A stretch of DNA of 25,059 nt from NCBI GenBank assembly GCA_017443165.1, contig JAFSOW010000223.1, positions 1-25,059 on the forward strand, read 5' to 3'. The notes below the pieces were generated by a model. The model searched no databases. It saw nothing but the letters and a program-made list of their open reading frames with translations, and was not told the origin of the DNA. Shown here one piece after another: positions 1-7,367 of this stretch (the first letter of the stretch is position 1; each line of letters opens with the position of its first letter). The stretch comes from Acidaminococcaceae bacterium (GTDB lineage: Bacteria; Bacillota; Negativicutes; Acidaminococcales; Acidaminococcaceae). The translations under genes were made by a program, and so were the position numbers.

Positions 1-6
1 ATAAAA

Positions 7-441
7 ATGGAAAATGATAAGATCGCGGACGTTGCCTGCCGGGAACGGTTGTTCCATAAAGATTTTACCTTTGTTGCCGGAAATCCGGAAAAGAACGAAG
101 CAACCGGGGAAAAAGTGCGGTTTGTGGCATCCGTGCCGAAGGACTGGGAGTATGAAAACATCGCCGATCAAGACATGCTGGGGCTCAAAGTCAGGCCCCG
201 GGGCAAAGAAGGGTACGGCAGGATCGGCCATCTCCGGGACGGGGTCGCGGCGGATCCGGGCGAAAACGTGAAAAAAATCATGATTTATAACAAAGAATAT
301 ACCATGGGGCGTTCCGCGGACGGGAACATTGTCCTGTTTAACCAGAACCGCGTCGCCTGGCTGGGCGGCAGCGCGGACTGGCAGGACGAATATTTTATGG
401 ATATCGTGACGATGCTGGATACGGCGGCCTATTGGGAGTAG
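7..441 (+). CDS. Hypothetical protein, possibly truncated at its 5' end
   Basis: The frame encodes 144 residues from an ATG at 7. Only six bases precede this ATG, they contain no stop in frame, and no ribosome binding site can be seen, so the true start may lie outside the window. The product is soluble and mixed in charge, with no signal peptide or membrane segment. The C-terminal half alternates short hydrophobic strands and turns and ends in several aromatic residues (WLGG, DWQDEYFMD, YWE). I do not recognise the family. The next gene, a secreted protein, begins about 105 bases downstream on the same strand, and no U-tracted terminator lies between them, so they may be co-transcribed. Coding status rests on the open frame and ordinary codon use. 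Confidence 0.65.
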   Translation: MENDKIADVACRERLFHKDFTFVAGNPEKNEATGEKVRFVASVPKDWEYENIADQDMLGLKVRPRGKEGYGRIGHLRDGVAADPGENVKKIMIYNKEYTMGRSADGNIVLFNQNRVAWLGGSADWQDEYFMDIVTMLDTAAYWE

Positions 442-546
442 GAGCGGACGCTGCTCCGGCACCCTGCAGCTGCGGGCAGGTTACGGAATACGCAATTGTT
501 TTCAGTCACGGTTGTGAGGAAAAGAAATACAAGGGGGCATTCAGCT

Positions 547-1380
547 ATGAAACACAGAAGCACGAAAGTTTTGGCGCTCGCTGCAGTCGTTTTGTTTGCT
601 GCCGGCGCGGCGGGAACGGCGCAGGCTGCGCCAGGCCCGGAGAAGCAGATATCGTTGATCGCAGATCAGGCGAACGTATGGGGTACCGGTTCTTTTTATG
701 AAGACTGGGAAAAAAATAAAGGGTATTGCGCTATCACCGATCTGGACGGCAACGGGCGGCTGGAATTATTGTTTTTACATCGTGTATGCAATCCCGTTCC
801 CCACGCAAATGCAAATGGGTCAAACGAAGAAAAGGGCAGGGCTCTTGTAGCCACCGTTCCCATAACCATGCGTGTCCGCGGGTTTGAAACAGGAAAGGAC
901 GGGAAAACGCTGGAAGAACTGAGATTCAATTACCCGGACAAAATTGCGCCGCCGGACCTGTTTTCGATGCGGGAAGGTTTTTATAATGACGGCGACAAAA
1001 TCCGTTTTTATAATACAGCAACGTTAAACCGTGTGGGTGACCTTGGCTTTTGTTTGTACCGGCAAGTCCTGTCACTGAAGAACGGAACGGTGGAGGTCCA
1101 GACTATTGGAACGGACCATGGCAACTATGGTCTTTTCAGCGACGTTGCCACAGCCGAGGCTATTTTTGATTATTCCGAAGACCGCTACGGAAAGAGAATG
1201 ACAGAACCTGAGATGAACGACTATGTAAAAGCGTATGCTGCAGGCGCTGTTCCTGCGGATTTCAAGATAAGCTGGATCTTCCCCGTGAACTGGGAAAAGG
1301 CGCAGAAAGATTCCGACGGCCTGCGTAATTTGTTTACGGAAAGCTGGAAAGGATTTAAGTTTGAGGTGAAGAAAAAATAA
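547..1380 (+). CDS. Secreted protein of unknown function with an EF-hand-like loop
   Basis: The 277-residue product starts at the ATG at 547, preceded by AAGGGGGC about nine bases upstream. An in-frame start at 496 would put a hydrophilic stretch before the signal peptide and is unlikely. Residues 1-28 form a standard signal peptide (KHRSTK, then a hydrophobic Ala/Val/Leu core ending AQAA), so export is expected. Shortly after it the motif DLDGNGRLELLF resembles a calcium-loop or FG-GAP-like DxDGNG turn. The rest is soluble, rich in aromatic residues, and ends Lys-rich (KFEVKKK). I cannot place it in a named family. A strong terminator follows at once, so it is the last gene of its transcript. 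Calcium binding is only suggested by the loop. Confidence 0.8.
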   Translation: MKHRSTKVLALAAVVLFAAGAAGTAQAAPGPEKQISLIADQANVWGTGSFYEDWEKNKGYCAITDLDGNGRLELLFLHRVCNPVPHANANGSNEEKGRALVATVPITMRVRGFETGKDGKTLEELRFNYPDKIAPPDLFSMREGFYNDGDKIRFYNTATLNRVGDLGFCLYRQVLSLKNGTVEVQTIGTDHGNYGLFSDVATAEAIFDYSEDRYGKRMTEPEMNDYVKAYAAGAVPADFKISWIFPVNWEKAQKDSDGLRNLFTESWKGFKFEVKKK

Positions 1381-1393
1381 ATTCATGAAAATT

Positions 1394-1440
1394 CCCGGCA
1401 GATTTTTATAAATTTTTAAAATCTGCCGGGATTTTGATTT
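1394..1440 (+). terminator. Intrinsic terminator after the secreted-protein gene
   Basis: A perfect 13-bp stem pairs CCCGGCAGATTTT (1394-1406) with its reverse complement (1418-1430). ATTTTGATTT follows. It begins 13 bases after the stop codon at 1380. Confidence 0.85.
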
Positions 1441-1453
1441 GATAGTAATATGT

Positions 1454-1493
1454 AATCAGGGCGTCCTTCTTAGTATGAAGGCACGCCCTGATT
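1454..1493. other. Long hairpin between convergent genes
   Basis: AATCAGGGCGT (1454-1464) pairs with ACGCCCTGATT (1483-1493), continued inward by CCTTC (1465-1469) and GAAGG (1477-1481) with one bulged C. No clear U-tract follows on either strand. It may be a backup terminator or an RNA-stabilising 3' structure serving the two convergent transcripts. Confidence 0.5.
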
Positions 1494-1565
1494 CTGTTTA
1501 AGAGGAGTGAGAAGGTAATTTAATTATGGAAGACCATTTTACAGAACCGGCTTTGCGTTTCCGGG

Positions 1566-2216
1566 TTATTCGCCACGTTTCGCGACATCTTCTTCGATTT
1601 CCGCCTTCCAGTCTTTGGAAATAGGTTTGCGGCAGGCACGCATGCAGGCCATGGCTTCCCCTACGACTTTGTAGTTCAACGCGGTTCCCCGTCTGTCCGA
1701 TTTGTACCGCACAGCCCGGTCAGCGGAGATGCCGATCCGTCCCGCTGCGCTGATGGCGTCAATGTTGGCTCCCAGGAACATGAACTCCCAGTTGTGTTTT
1801 TCCTGCATCCGTTTTACCAGCCGTTTCACTTTGTCCAGGGTGTATTCCCGGCTGGAATTTTCTTCCCCGTCGGTGGTGATGACCACGATGGTGTGTTCCG
1901 GTTTTTCTTCTTCCGGCAGGCCTTTCTGTACTTTCCGGATGTGTTTGACGCTTTTGGCTACCGCGTCCAGCAGGGCGGTGCAGCCCCGGGCGTAGTATTC
2001 TTTTTCGGTGAGGGGTTTTACCTTTTCCAGAGGCACGCGGTTGTGGATCACGTTCATTTCGCCGTCAAACAGGACGGTGTTTACAATGGCGCTTCCCTCC
2101 ACGTGTCTCTGTTTTTCGATCAGTCCGTTGTAGCCGCCGATGGTTTCCGTTTCCAGTCCGCACATGGATCCGCTGCGGTCAAGAATGAAGAGCATTTCCG
2201 TTAATCCTTTTTTCAT
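1566..2216 (-). CDS. von Willebrand factor type A (vWA) domain protein
   Basis: The 216-residue protein starts at the ATG at 2216, preceded by CAGGAGGAAACAGAC, a near-ideal ribosome binding site. The frame stays open upstream to 2384, but that extension has no comparable site. Almost the whole protein is one vWA fold. The metal-ion-dependent adhesion site is intact: DRSGS at residues 13-17, the Thr of GCTALLDA at 80, and the Asp of ITTDGEE at 116. Residues 150-185 (FLGANIDAISAAGRIGIS) are typical of cytoplasmic single-domain vWA proteins. No signal peptide is present. Such proteins act as Mg2+-dependent protein-binding modules, sometimes with stress or tellurite-resistance-like complexes, but no usual AAA+ partner is adjacent. 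The specific partner is unknown. Confidence 0.85.
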   Translation of the reverse strand: MKKGLTEMLFILDRSGSMCGLETETIGGYNGLIEKQRHVEGSAIVNTVLFDGEMNVIHNRVPLEKVKPLTEKEYYARGCTALLDAVAKSVKHIRKVQKGLPEEEKPEHTIVVITTDGEENSSREYTLDKVKRLVKRMQEKHNWEFMFLGANIDAISAAGRIGISADRAVRYKSDRRGTALNYKVVGEAMACMRACRKPISKDWKAEIEEDVAKRGE

Positions 2217-2370
2217 GTCTGTTTCCTCCTGTTTTTGAAAAAATGTTACGAAAAAATCGGTTGGTCGCGGAACTCCTGCAGATTTTTTCCGTAAAACGTC
2301 ACGGCGGTTTTCCCTTTTCATTTCCGTTCTGTTTTGCAATACCTGCGGCGCGTTTTGCCGTGCGCGTACT

Positions 2371-2404
2371 GAAAAAGGCTGCAAGGATTTTTCCTTACAG
2401 CCTT
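2371..2404 (-). terminator. Terminator of the LysR-family gene
   Basis: On the minus strand AAGGCTG-t-AAGGA pairs with TCCTT-g-CAGCCTT around an AAAA loop, followed by TTTTTC. It lies about 60 bases downstream of the LysR stop and separates that gene from the vWA gene. Confidence 0.8.
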
Positions 2405-2421
2405 ATTGTAAATCAGTATTT

Positions 2422-2452
2422 ATTTGTCGTGGTCGCCTGTCAGGCGACAAAT
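2422..2452. other. Alternative-pairing stem-loop just after the LysR stop codon
   Basis: TCGCCTG (2433-2439) and CAGGCGA (2441-2447) form a near-perfect palindrome. ATTTGTCG (2422-2429) can pair instead with CGACAAAT (2445-2452), so two partly exclusive folds are possible. No T-run follows. It may protect the 3' end of the LysR mRNA or pair with the terminator further on. Confidence 0.4.
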
Positions 2453-2464
2453 CCGGCGCCTGTT

Positions 2465-3358
2465 TCATGCGGTGTCCCTGCCCCCGCTCCGGAAGAGTTC
2501 TTCCGCCAGGGTCAGGAGAGAGCTCACGGCGGGAGGCGGGTTCCTGTGGTAGCCGATCCCCAGCTCGATGGGGATGTTCCAGGCCGCCGGCAGGCTCCGG
2601 AAGGCAGGAAAGCTTTCCGTGGTGTACAAAAGCGTAACCCCGTCTGACATGCGGCATTTGGTAAGAAGCGAGTTGTCGTAGCTGTCGATGTCCACGATGG
2701 AGATATCCGGCTCGTGTTTCAGTATATAGGCCCGCAGCTGATCCTCCGACCGGCCGATGCCTTCCCGGTACATGAAGAGCGGATGCCCCCGCAGGTCCGG
2801 GAAGTCTATGAAGCGCTTATTCGCCAGCGGGCTGTCCCGCAGCACGCCGATGTGCTGGCGCACTTTTGCCAGCGGCAGAAATTCCAGGTCGCAGGCCGGA
2901 TGATAGTAGTTCATGATATATTCCGCAGTCACGTCAAACAGGCCCTGCTGGAACTGCTCAAAATACAGGGGCAGTGAAAAGTCTCTGAAATGCAGCTGCA
3001 CACCGGGATAATATTTGTGGAATTTCTGGCAGATGATAGGAAGCGACACCCCGGGCAGATTGGGGAGCGACCCGATAGTCACGGACTGCACTCCTTCCGT
3101 TGTTTCCCGGCAGCGCCGGAGAAGCTCATCATAGGACGCTTCCAGCTTCATCGTGTTCTGCAGGTAAATCTCTCCCGCGCGGCTCAGCCGGGTTCCCCGG
3201 TTGGTGCGCAGGAAGATAGGGAAGCACAGCTGTTTTTCCAGAGCTGCCACCTGTTCTACCAGTGCCTGACGGGAAACATGAAGCTTGCCGGCCGCTTTGG
3301 CGAAGCTGCCCAGCTGGCTGATAACCAAAAGTCTCTTTAACAGTTCCTGATCCAGCAT
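2465..3358 (-). CDS. LysR-family transcriptional regulator
   Basis: The 297-residue product is of normal length for the family. The winged helix-turn-helix occupies about residues 1-60 (LLVISQLGSFAKAAGKLHVS, then RQALVEQVAALEKQL), followed by the usual linker helix and a periplasmic-binding-like effector domain from about residue 90 (VTIGSLPNLPG). I chose the ATG at 3358 because it puts the helix-turn-helix at the usual distance from the N-terminus and has AGGACGG upstream; a GTG at 3379 is also in frame. The gene is divergent from the carbon-nitrogen hydrolase gene. By the family's usual arrangement it probably controls that gene set, responding to a pathway intermediate. The effector is unknown. 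A good sigma-A promoter lies at 3505-3533 and a terminator at 2371-2404. Confidence 0.93.
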   Translation of the reverse strand: MLDQELLKRLLVISQLGSFAKAAGKLHVSRQALVEQVAALEKQLCFPIFLRTNRGTRLSRAGEIYLQNTMKLEASYDELLRRCRETTEGVQSVTIGSLPNLPGVSLPIICQKFHKYYPGVQLHFRDFSLPLYFEQFQQGLFDVTAEYIMNYYHPACDLEFLPLAKVRQHIGVLRDSPLANKRFIDFPDLRGHPLFMYREGIGRSEDQLRAYILKHEPDISIVDIDSYDNSLLTKCRMSDGVTLLYTTESFPAFRSLPAAWNIPIELGIGYHRNPPPAVSSLLTLAEELFRSGGRDTA

Positions 3359-3428
3359 AACAACCACCGTCCTAACCACGCTGCCCGAAGGCTGCGCCGC
3401 AAAAAACCATCTCCTTACAGAGCCTCGG

Positions 3429-3657
3429 TGCAGGAAAAATCCTGCATCTTGCTGACATGGCGTATTTGAGAGAAATTTGATGCAAAATCTCCTTTTCTAT
3501 ACTTATTATCTTATAAATCGTACTTAAAGTCAATATAACGGCCGCATTTTAGTTCGAACCCGGTGTAAAGAAAATTCCTGCATCAGTGCAGGAATTCTTC
3601 GACTATGTCAGGGATTTCCTTGCATGTTGTCAGCTTTTCCCCGAATGGTGCAGGAAA
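3429..3657. repeat. Inverted-repeat cluster TGCAGGA/TCCTGCA, candidate LysR operators
   Basis: Element 1 is TGCAGGA-AAAA-TCCTGCA (3429-3446). Element 2 is AATTCCTGCA-TCAG-TGCAGGAATT (3573-3596), a perfect 10-bp repeat. A degenerate third pair is TTTCCTTGCA (3615-3624) with TGCAGGAAA (3649-3657). They lie on both sides of the LysR promoter, between the divergent genes. Repeated dyads in this position suit binding of a LysR tetramer, but they could equally fold as RNA hairpins. Confidence 0.5.
3505..3533 (-). promoter_or_regulatory. Sigma-A-type promoter of the LysR gene
   Basis: On the minus strand the -35 is TTGACT (3528-3533) and the -10 is GATAAT (3505-3510), with a 17-base spacer. Each hexamer matches five of six consensus bases. 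Transcription would start near 3498, giving a leader of about 140 bases. Confidence 0.75.
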
Positions 3658-3815
3658 TTTCGTGACTGCTACAGGGAGAGTCTTTCTTCCCGGGCTGAAA
3701 GAGGAGAATTACAATAAAAGTAAAGAAAAAACGATTTCGTAAGATGAAATGATTCTGCGTCAGAGGGCAGGCAGTTCCGGGAAGGAGTTGCCGCAGGGAG
3801 AAAAGAGGCGAAGCA

Positions 3816-4616
3816 ATGGACAATCAGGTGACTGTATCCGTAGTACAGATGAACTGTATCCGCGGCGAAAAACAAAGAAACCTCGCCAGGGCGGAAAAAT
3901 TTATTGACGAGGCTGCACGTCGTGGCTCCAGGCTGGTGGTGCTTCCGGAACTTTTCAGCACGGGCTACCGCGTGGAATGGGATGACGAAAAGCTGGCGGA
4001 AACTATCCCGGGTCCGGTGACGGACTGGATGCGGATTCTGGCGAAAAAGCACAGCCTCTATCTTGCCGGCGCCATCATCGAAAAAGACGATGAGACGGGG
4101 CAGTTATACGATACGGCCGTCCTGGTCGGGCCGGAGGGCATCGAAGGAAAACATCGCAAGATGCATTTATGGAGCGGCGAGGAAAAACGTTTCGGACAAG
4201 GCACGGAACTGCAGACCGTTACTCTTCCTTTTGCCACCGTCGGTATGCTGATCTGTTATGAGATCGGCTTTCCGGAGCAGAGCCGGGTTCTTACGGAAAA
4301 AGGGGCCGACATTATCCTCTTCCCGTCCGCTTTCGGCAAGGCAAGGGCCCATGTGTGGGACGTGGCCTCAAGAGCGCGCGCGCTTGAAAACGGCGTCTTC
4401 GTTCTGGCCTGCAACCGCACCGGGACGGAAGACGATACCGTCTTAGGCGGCCTTTCCCGCATCGTGTCACCCTCCACCCAGGTTCTGGCGTCCGCCTGCG
4501 CCGACGGGGAAGCCGTGATTACAGCAGACCTGGACCTGGCGGCCGTTGCAAGGCAGCGCAAAGAAGTGCCCTATCTGAAGGATCTCAACGAAAAGCTCAG
4601 GATAAAGGGTTTCTGA
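3816..4616 (+). CDS. Carbon-nitrogen hydrolase (nitrilase superfamily amidase)
   Basis: The 266-residue cytoplasmic enzyme has the complete nitrilase-superfamily triad: Glu45 in VVLPELF, Lys115 in KHRKMHLW, and the nucleophile Cys147 in LICYEIGFPE. The second conserved Glu (CYE) and the terminal ASRARALENGVFVLACNR region are also present. Length is normal for omega-amidase or N-carbamoyl-amino-acid-hydrolase-like members. It would hydrolyse a C-N bond of a linear amide or carbamoyl compound, releasing ammonia; the substrate cannot be read from sequence. The ATG at 3816 has AGAGGCG upstream. The gene heads the set controlled by the divergent LysR regulator and is followed 81 bases later by a metal-dependent hydrolase, which suggests consecutive steps. 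Confidence 0.93.
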   Translation: MDNQVTVSVVQMNCIRGEKQRNLARAEKFIDEAARRGSRLVVLPELFSTGYRVEWDDEKLAETIPGPVTDWMRILAKKHSLYLAGAIIEKDDETGQLYDTAVLVGPEGIEGKHRKMHLWSGEEKRFGQGTELQTVTLPFATVGMLICYEIGFPEQSRVLTEKGADIILFPSAFGKARAHVWDVASRARALENGVFVLACNRTGTEDDTVLGGLSRIVSPSTQVLASACADGEAVITADLDLAAVARQRKEVPYLKDLNEKLRIKGF

Positions 4617-4633
4617 CGGCACTATCGATATAG

Positions 4634-4647
4634 TACCCGACCGGGTA
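4634..4647. promoter_or_regulatory. 14-bp palindrome before the deacetylase-family gene
   Basis: TACCCG-AC-CGGGTA is a perfect dyad within A+T-rich flanks, ending in a -10-like TAATAT (4646-4651). It sits 18 bases after the hydrolase stop and about 50 before the next start. Candidate operator or processing hairpin; no good -35 accompanies it. Confidence 0.4.
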
Positions 4648-4697
4648 ATATAGAACGCAAACGTATTAAGTTTTAATGATTAAAGGAGGAATGTAAA

Positions 4698-5585
4698 ATG
4701 GCTAAAAAAGAAATTCTTGTTGGTTACGGCGTAGACATTGACGCGGTCGCCGGCTGGTTAGGCTCCTACGGCGGCGAAGATTCACCGGATGATATCTCCC
4801 GCGGCCTGTTCGCAGGTGAAGTGGGCATCCCCCGTCTTCTGAAATTATTCAAGAAGAACAACATCAAGGTGACCTGGTTCGCACCGGGCCACTCCATCGA
4901 GACTTTCCCCGAACAAATGCAGATGATCGTAGCCGACGGCCATGAAATCGGCGCCCACGGCTATGCACATGAAAATCCCATCGCAATGACTCCGCAGCAG
5001 GAAGAAGATATCCTGGTCAAGAGCATCGAACTGATTACCAAGCTGACCGGCCATGGCCCCACGGGCTATGTGGCTCCCTGGTGGGAGTTCTCCACGGTTA
5101 CCGACAAGCTGCTGAAAAAATACGGCATTAAATACGACCATTCCCTGATGCATCACGACTGCCTGCCGTATTATGTCCGCATTGGCGATTCCTGGAGCAA
5201 GATCGATTATTCCGCTCCGGCTTCCACCTGGATGAAACCGTTGATCCGCGGCGAAGAGACCGATCTGGTTGAAATTCCGGCAAACTGGGACCTGGACGAT
5301 ATTCCGCCTCTGATGTTTATTAAGAAATCCCCCAACAGCTTCGGTTTCCATAATCCGCATGATATCTTCGGTATGTGGGAAGATTCTTTCGATTATGTAT
5401 ACGAAAACTACGACTGGGCTATTTTCCCGATGACCATCCATCCGGACGTATCCGGCCGTATTAAGAGCCTGGGCTGCCACCAGCACCTGATCGACCACAT
5501 CAATTCCTTCGAAGGCGTACGCTGGTGCACGCTGAACGAAATGGCCGACGAATTCCTGAAGAGAAATCCCAAGCCCAAAAAATAA
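4698..5585 (+). CDS. Polysaccharide-deacetylase-fold hydrolase, HP0310 (PgdA)/PuuE-like
   Basis: The 295-residue protein belongs to the carbohydrate esterase 4 (NodB-homology) fold. The N-terminus ([18 protein letters not shown], then [15 protein letters not shown]) closely matches what I recall of Helicobacter pylori HP0310 (PgdA) and the PuuE allantoinase branch. Metal ligands are visible as the Asp pair 13/15 and His87 and His91 in [21 protein letters not shown] and the C-terminal [10 protein letters not shown] are also typical. There is no signal peptide, so it acts in the cytoplasm, which argues against a simple peptidoglycan deacetylase and for a small cyclic or linear amide substrate. 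TTAAAGGAGGAATGTAAA precedes the ATG, a very strong ribosome binding site. Neighbours are an amidase and a CobW metallochaperone. The reaction is not certain. Confidence 0.88.
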   Translation: MAKKEILVGYGVDIDAVAGWLGSYGGEDSPDDISRGLFAGEVGIPRLLKLFKKNNIKVTWFAPGHSIETFPEQMQMIVADGHEIGAHGYAHENPIAMTPQQEEDILVKSIELITKLTGHGPTGYVAPWWEFSTVTDKLLKKYGIKYDHSLMHHDCLPYYVRIGDSWSKIDYSAPASTWMKPLIRGEETDLVEIPANWDLDDIPPLMFIKKSPNSFGFHNPHDIFGMWEDSFDYVYENYDWAIFPMTIHPDVSGRIKSLGCHQHLIDHINSFEGVRWCTLNEMADEFLKRNPKPKK

Positions 5586-5620
5586 ACAGGGGTTCTTCCA
5601 GGCCTGAAGGCAGGACGCAT

Positions 5621-5670
5621 CCTCTGCGGCTTACCTCCGGCCAGGTTAAATCACTTCTTTTTCGCAGAGG
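5621..5670. other. Intra-operon stem in the 146-bp gap before the Cys/His small protein
   Basis: CCTCTGCG (5621-5628) pairs with CGCAGAGG (5663-5670) around a long loop; an imperfect CTTCCAGGCCTGAAG palindrome precedes it. There is no U-tract after it, so read-through is expected. It may set relative expression of the upstream and downstream genes. Confidence 0.35.
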
Positions 5671-5731
5671 CCGTTTCCACGGTCTCCGCACACCACCCTG
5701 TAAAAAACCGTTCCCGAAAGGAGGGATTCGT

Positions 5732-6076
5732 ATGTGCGTTTTGTGCGGTGAATTAGTAATGCATGTCCACTGGACCGATCAGCCGCTCCATGATGTGGAA
5801 TACAGAAATAAGACCACCATCACGGCGGGAGAAGGACAGCGTGACAGAAGAAGGCTGCGCATACGCCGCGTCGCCATCGCCAACAAGATTCTTGACTATT
5901 ACGGCCTGAACATCCGGGACTGGAACGGCAGCAAATTTGTGATTGCTGATAAAAAAGGAAACAGCAAGATCGTTCACGACCTGGGCGGCATGTGGAAGAC
6001 AGCGTCGGATATGTGCCACAAGGAGATGGATCCGCTGGATCCCGGTTTCCTGAAGGCCATTCAGGAAGGTGCGTGA
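5732..6076 (+). CDS. Small Cys/His protein paired with a CobW GTPase
   Basis: The 114-residue product starts at the ATG at 5732 behind AAAGGAGGGATTCGT. An open extension to 5525 runs back into the previous gene and has no such site. The N-terminus has Cys2-x2-Cys5 followed by His11-Val-His13-Trp-Thr-Asp, a likely metal site. The middle is very basic (QRDRRRLRIRRV). The rest (YYGLNIRDWNGSKFVIADKKGNSKIVHDLGGMW) looks like a compact alpha/beta fold. It ends seven bases before the CobW gene, so the two are probably translated together. I know no named family for it; I infer a metal-delivery target or adaptor for the GTPase. Confidence 0.88.
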   Translation: MCVLCGELVMHVHWTDQPLHDVEYRNKTTITAGEGQRDRRRLRIRRVAIANKILDYYGLNIRDWNGSKFVIADKKGNSKIVHDLGGMWKTASDMCHKEMDPLDPGFLKAIQEGA

Positions 6077-6082
6077 GGACAG

Positions 6083-7126
6083 ATGAGCGTCTCCGGGGAC
6101 AACAGACATCCGATCACCATCGTCACGGGATTTTTAGGCAGCGGCAAGACTACACTTCTGGCGAACGTGCTCCGGGACCAGCGGTTCCGGAACACCGCCG
6201 CCATCATCAATGAATTCGGCGAGGCAGGCCTGGACCACCGCCTGATCCGCCGGATTGAAGAAAAGACGCGTCTTCTCAGCGGCGGCTGTATCTGCTGCAA
6301 TATGCGGGAGGACCTGGTCAATGAACTGAAGGACATCCTGAACGAACACGAACGGGCGGAGTTCACCATGGACCGGGTTGTTATTGAGACAACCGGCCTG
6401 GCAGACCCTGCCCCTATCCTGTTTTCCATTCTGATGGATCCGCTTCTGACCAACCGGTACTATGTGGACAATGTGGTCTGCTGCCTTGACGCGGCAAACG
6501 GCGAGCTGCATCTGAAGAACAACCCCGAATCGGTAAAACAGATCGCTGTGGCGGATACTGTCATCATCACTAAGATTGATCTGGTACATGATCATATGGT
6601 CGAAGAAATGCATCACAGGCTGCGCCACCTGAATCCGGCCGCCGTGGTGCTTACGGCTGCCAACGGGCAAATCGACCCCCAGGCCGTCTTCGGCGACGGG
6701 CAGAGCCGCATGGAAACCAGACTGGCCACGCTGAAAGACAACCCTGACGTGCAGGACTCCAGGCATGAAAGCGATGTCAGGTCCATGTCGATTAAGTTCT
6801 ACGATCCCCTGGACTGGACGGCTTTCGGTCTGTGGATGAGCATGCTTCTGTACAGGCACGGGGAAAAAATGCTCCGGATCAAGGGCATCGTCGATGTCGG
6901 CGACCAGGGCCCCATCGTCATCAACGGCGTGCAGCATATCATCCACCCGCCCCACCATCTGGAAGACTGGAACGGGGAAGAACATAATTCCCAGATTGTC
7001 TTTATCATGAAAGGGCTGGACCCCCATCAGGTCATGGATTCCCTGATCGCGTTCCAGAACATACTGGGCTCTGCGCCCGTGATTGAGGAAATCAATGCAA
7101 ATCCATACTGCAAGAAGCGTGACTGA
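6083..7126 (+). CDS. CobW/COG0523-family GTPase, putative metal chaperone
   Basis: The 347-residue protein has all the G3E-family landmarks: Walker A GFLGSGKT (16-23), NEFGE near 43-47, the metal-binding CxCC motif Cys69-Ile-Cys71-Cys72, ETTGLADP (102-109) and TKID (163-166) for guanine recognition. The C-terminal CobW_C domain spans roughly 255-340 and carries a His-rich stretch (HIIHPPHHLEDW). Members of this family insert zinc, cobalt, iron or nickel into client enzymes with GTP hydrolysis. The likeliest client is the metal-dependent deacetylase-fold enzyme two genes upstream, or the Cys/His protein next to it. The ATG at 6083 follows GAGGACAG. Two hairpins downstream end the operon. Confidence 0.93.
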   Translation: MSVSGDNRHPITIVTGFLGSGKTTLLANVLRDQRFRNTAAIINEFGEAGLDHRLIRRIEEKTRLLSGGCICCNMREDLVNELKDILNEHERAEFTMDRVVIETTGLADPAPILFSILMDPLLTNRYYVDNVVCCLDAANGELHLKNNPESVKQIAVADTVIITKIDLVHDHMVEEMHHRLRHLNPAAVVLTAANGQIDPQAVFGDGQSRMETRLATLKDNPDVQDSRHESDVRSMSIKFYDPLDWTAFGLWMSMLLYRHGEKMLRIKGIVDVGDQGPIVINGVQHIIHPPHHLEDWNGEEHNSQIVFIMKGLDPHQVMDSLIAFQNILGSAPVIEEINANPYCKKRD

Positions 7127-7205
7127 ATGCCTGCTGGCTGAGTGAGGGAATTGCCGCTTGCCTGCTGAAGGTAAGAGGCTTTTGCAGAATTCAGTACAAA
7201 AACAC

Positions 7206-7249
7206 ATCGCAGCCAGCTGGCGGAAATGTCAGCCGGCTGCGATATTTTT
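7206..7249 (+). terminator. Terminator of the CobW operon
   Basis: ATCGCAGCC (7206-7214) pairs with GGCTGCGAT (7235-7243), extended by GCTG/CAGC after one mismatch. ATTTTTA follows. Confidence 0.8.
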
Positions 7250-7262
7250 ATGGTTTAAAAGT

Positions 7263-7291
7263 AAAAGGAGACCTCGAAAGGTCTCCTTTTT
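7263..7291. terminator. Bidirectional terminator between CobW and the macrodomain gene
   Basis: A perfect 12-bp stem, AAAAGGAGACCT (7263-7274) with AGGTCTCCTTTT (7279-7290), closes a CGAA tetraloop. It has a T-run on the plus strand and TTTTACTTTT on the minus strand, so it can serve both convergent transcripts. Confidence 0.9.
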
Positions 7292-7367
7292 AAATAAAAC
7301 TGAGATGTAATCTGTGCACAAACCTACTATAGAATTATAAAATACACAAATTTACGATAAAAGTTAC

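Larger units (their letters stand above)
3359..3815. other. 457-bp divergent control region with repeated TGCAGGA palindromes
   Basis: No gene is seen. The region holds the LysR promoter (3505-3533), two perfect TGCAGGA inverted repeats and a degenerate third, and a long leader before the hydrolase gene. A -10-like TACAAT lies at 3710-3715 but its -35 is poor, as expected for an activator-dependent promoter. Short open frames on the minus strand here lack ribosome binding sites. Confidence 0.6.

Noticed and set aside
3612..3630. Possible sigma-54 promoter (GG...TTGC pattern) before the amidase gene
   Set aside because: The GG-to-GC spacing is one base short of the required 10 and the flanking consensus is poor.
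5581..5731. tRNA or riboswitch in the gap between the deacetylase-fold gene and the small protein gene
   Set aside because: No cloverleaf, T-loop or known riboswitch core can be drawn; only a simple stem is present.
6134..7207. A 357-residue open frame on the minus strand opposite the CobW gene
   Set aside because: It is the mirror of a clearly recognised GTPase with all motifs; it has no ribosome binding site of its own and a His/Val/Gln-rich composition typical of a shadow frame.
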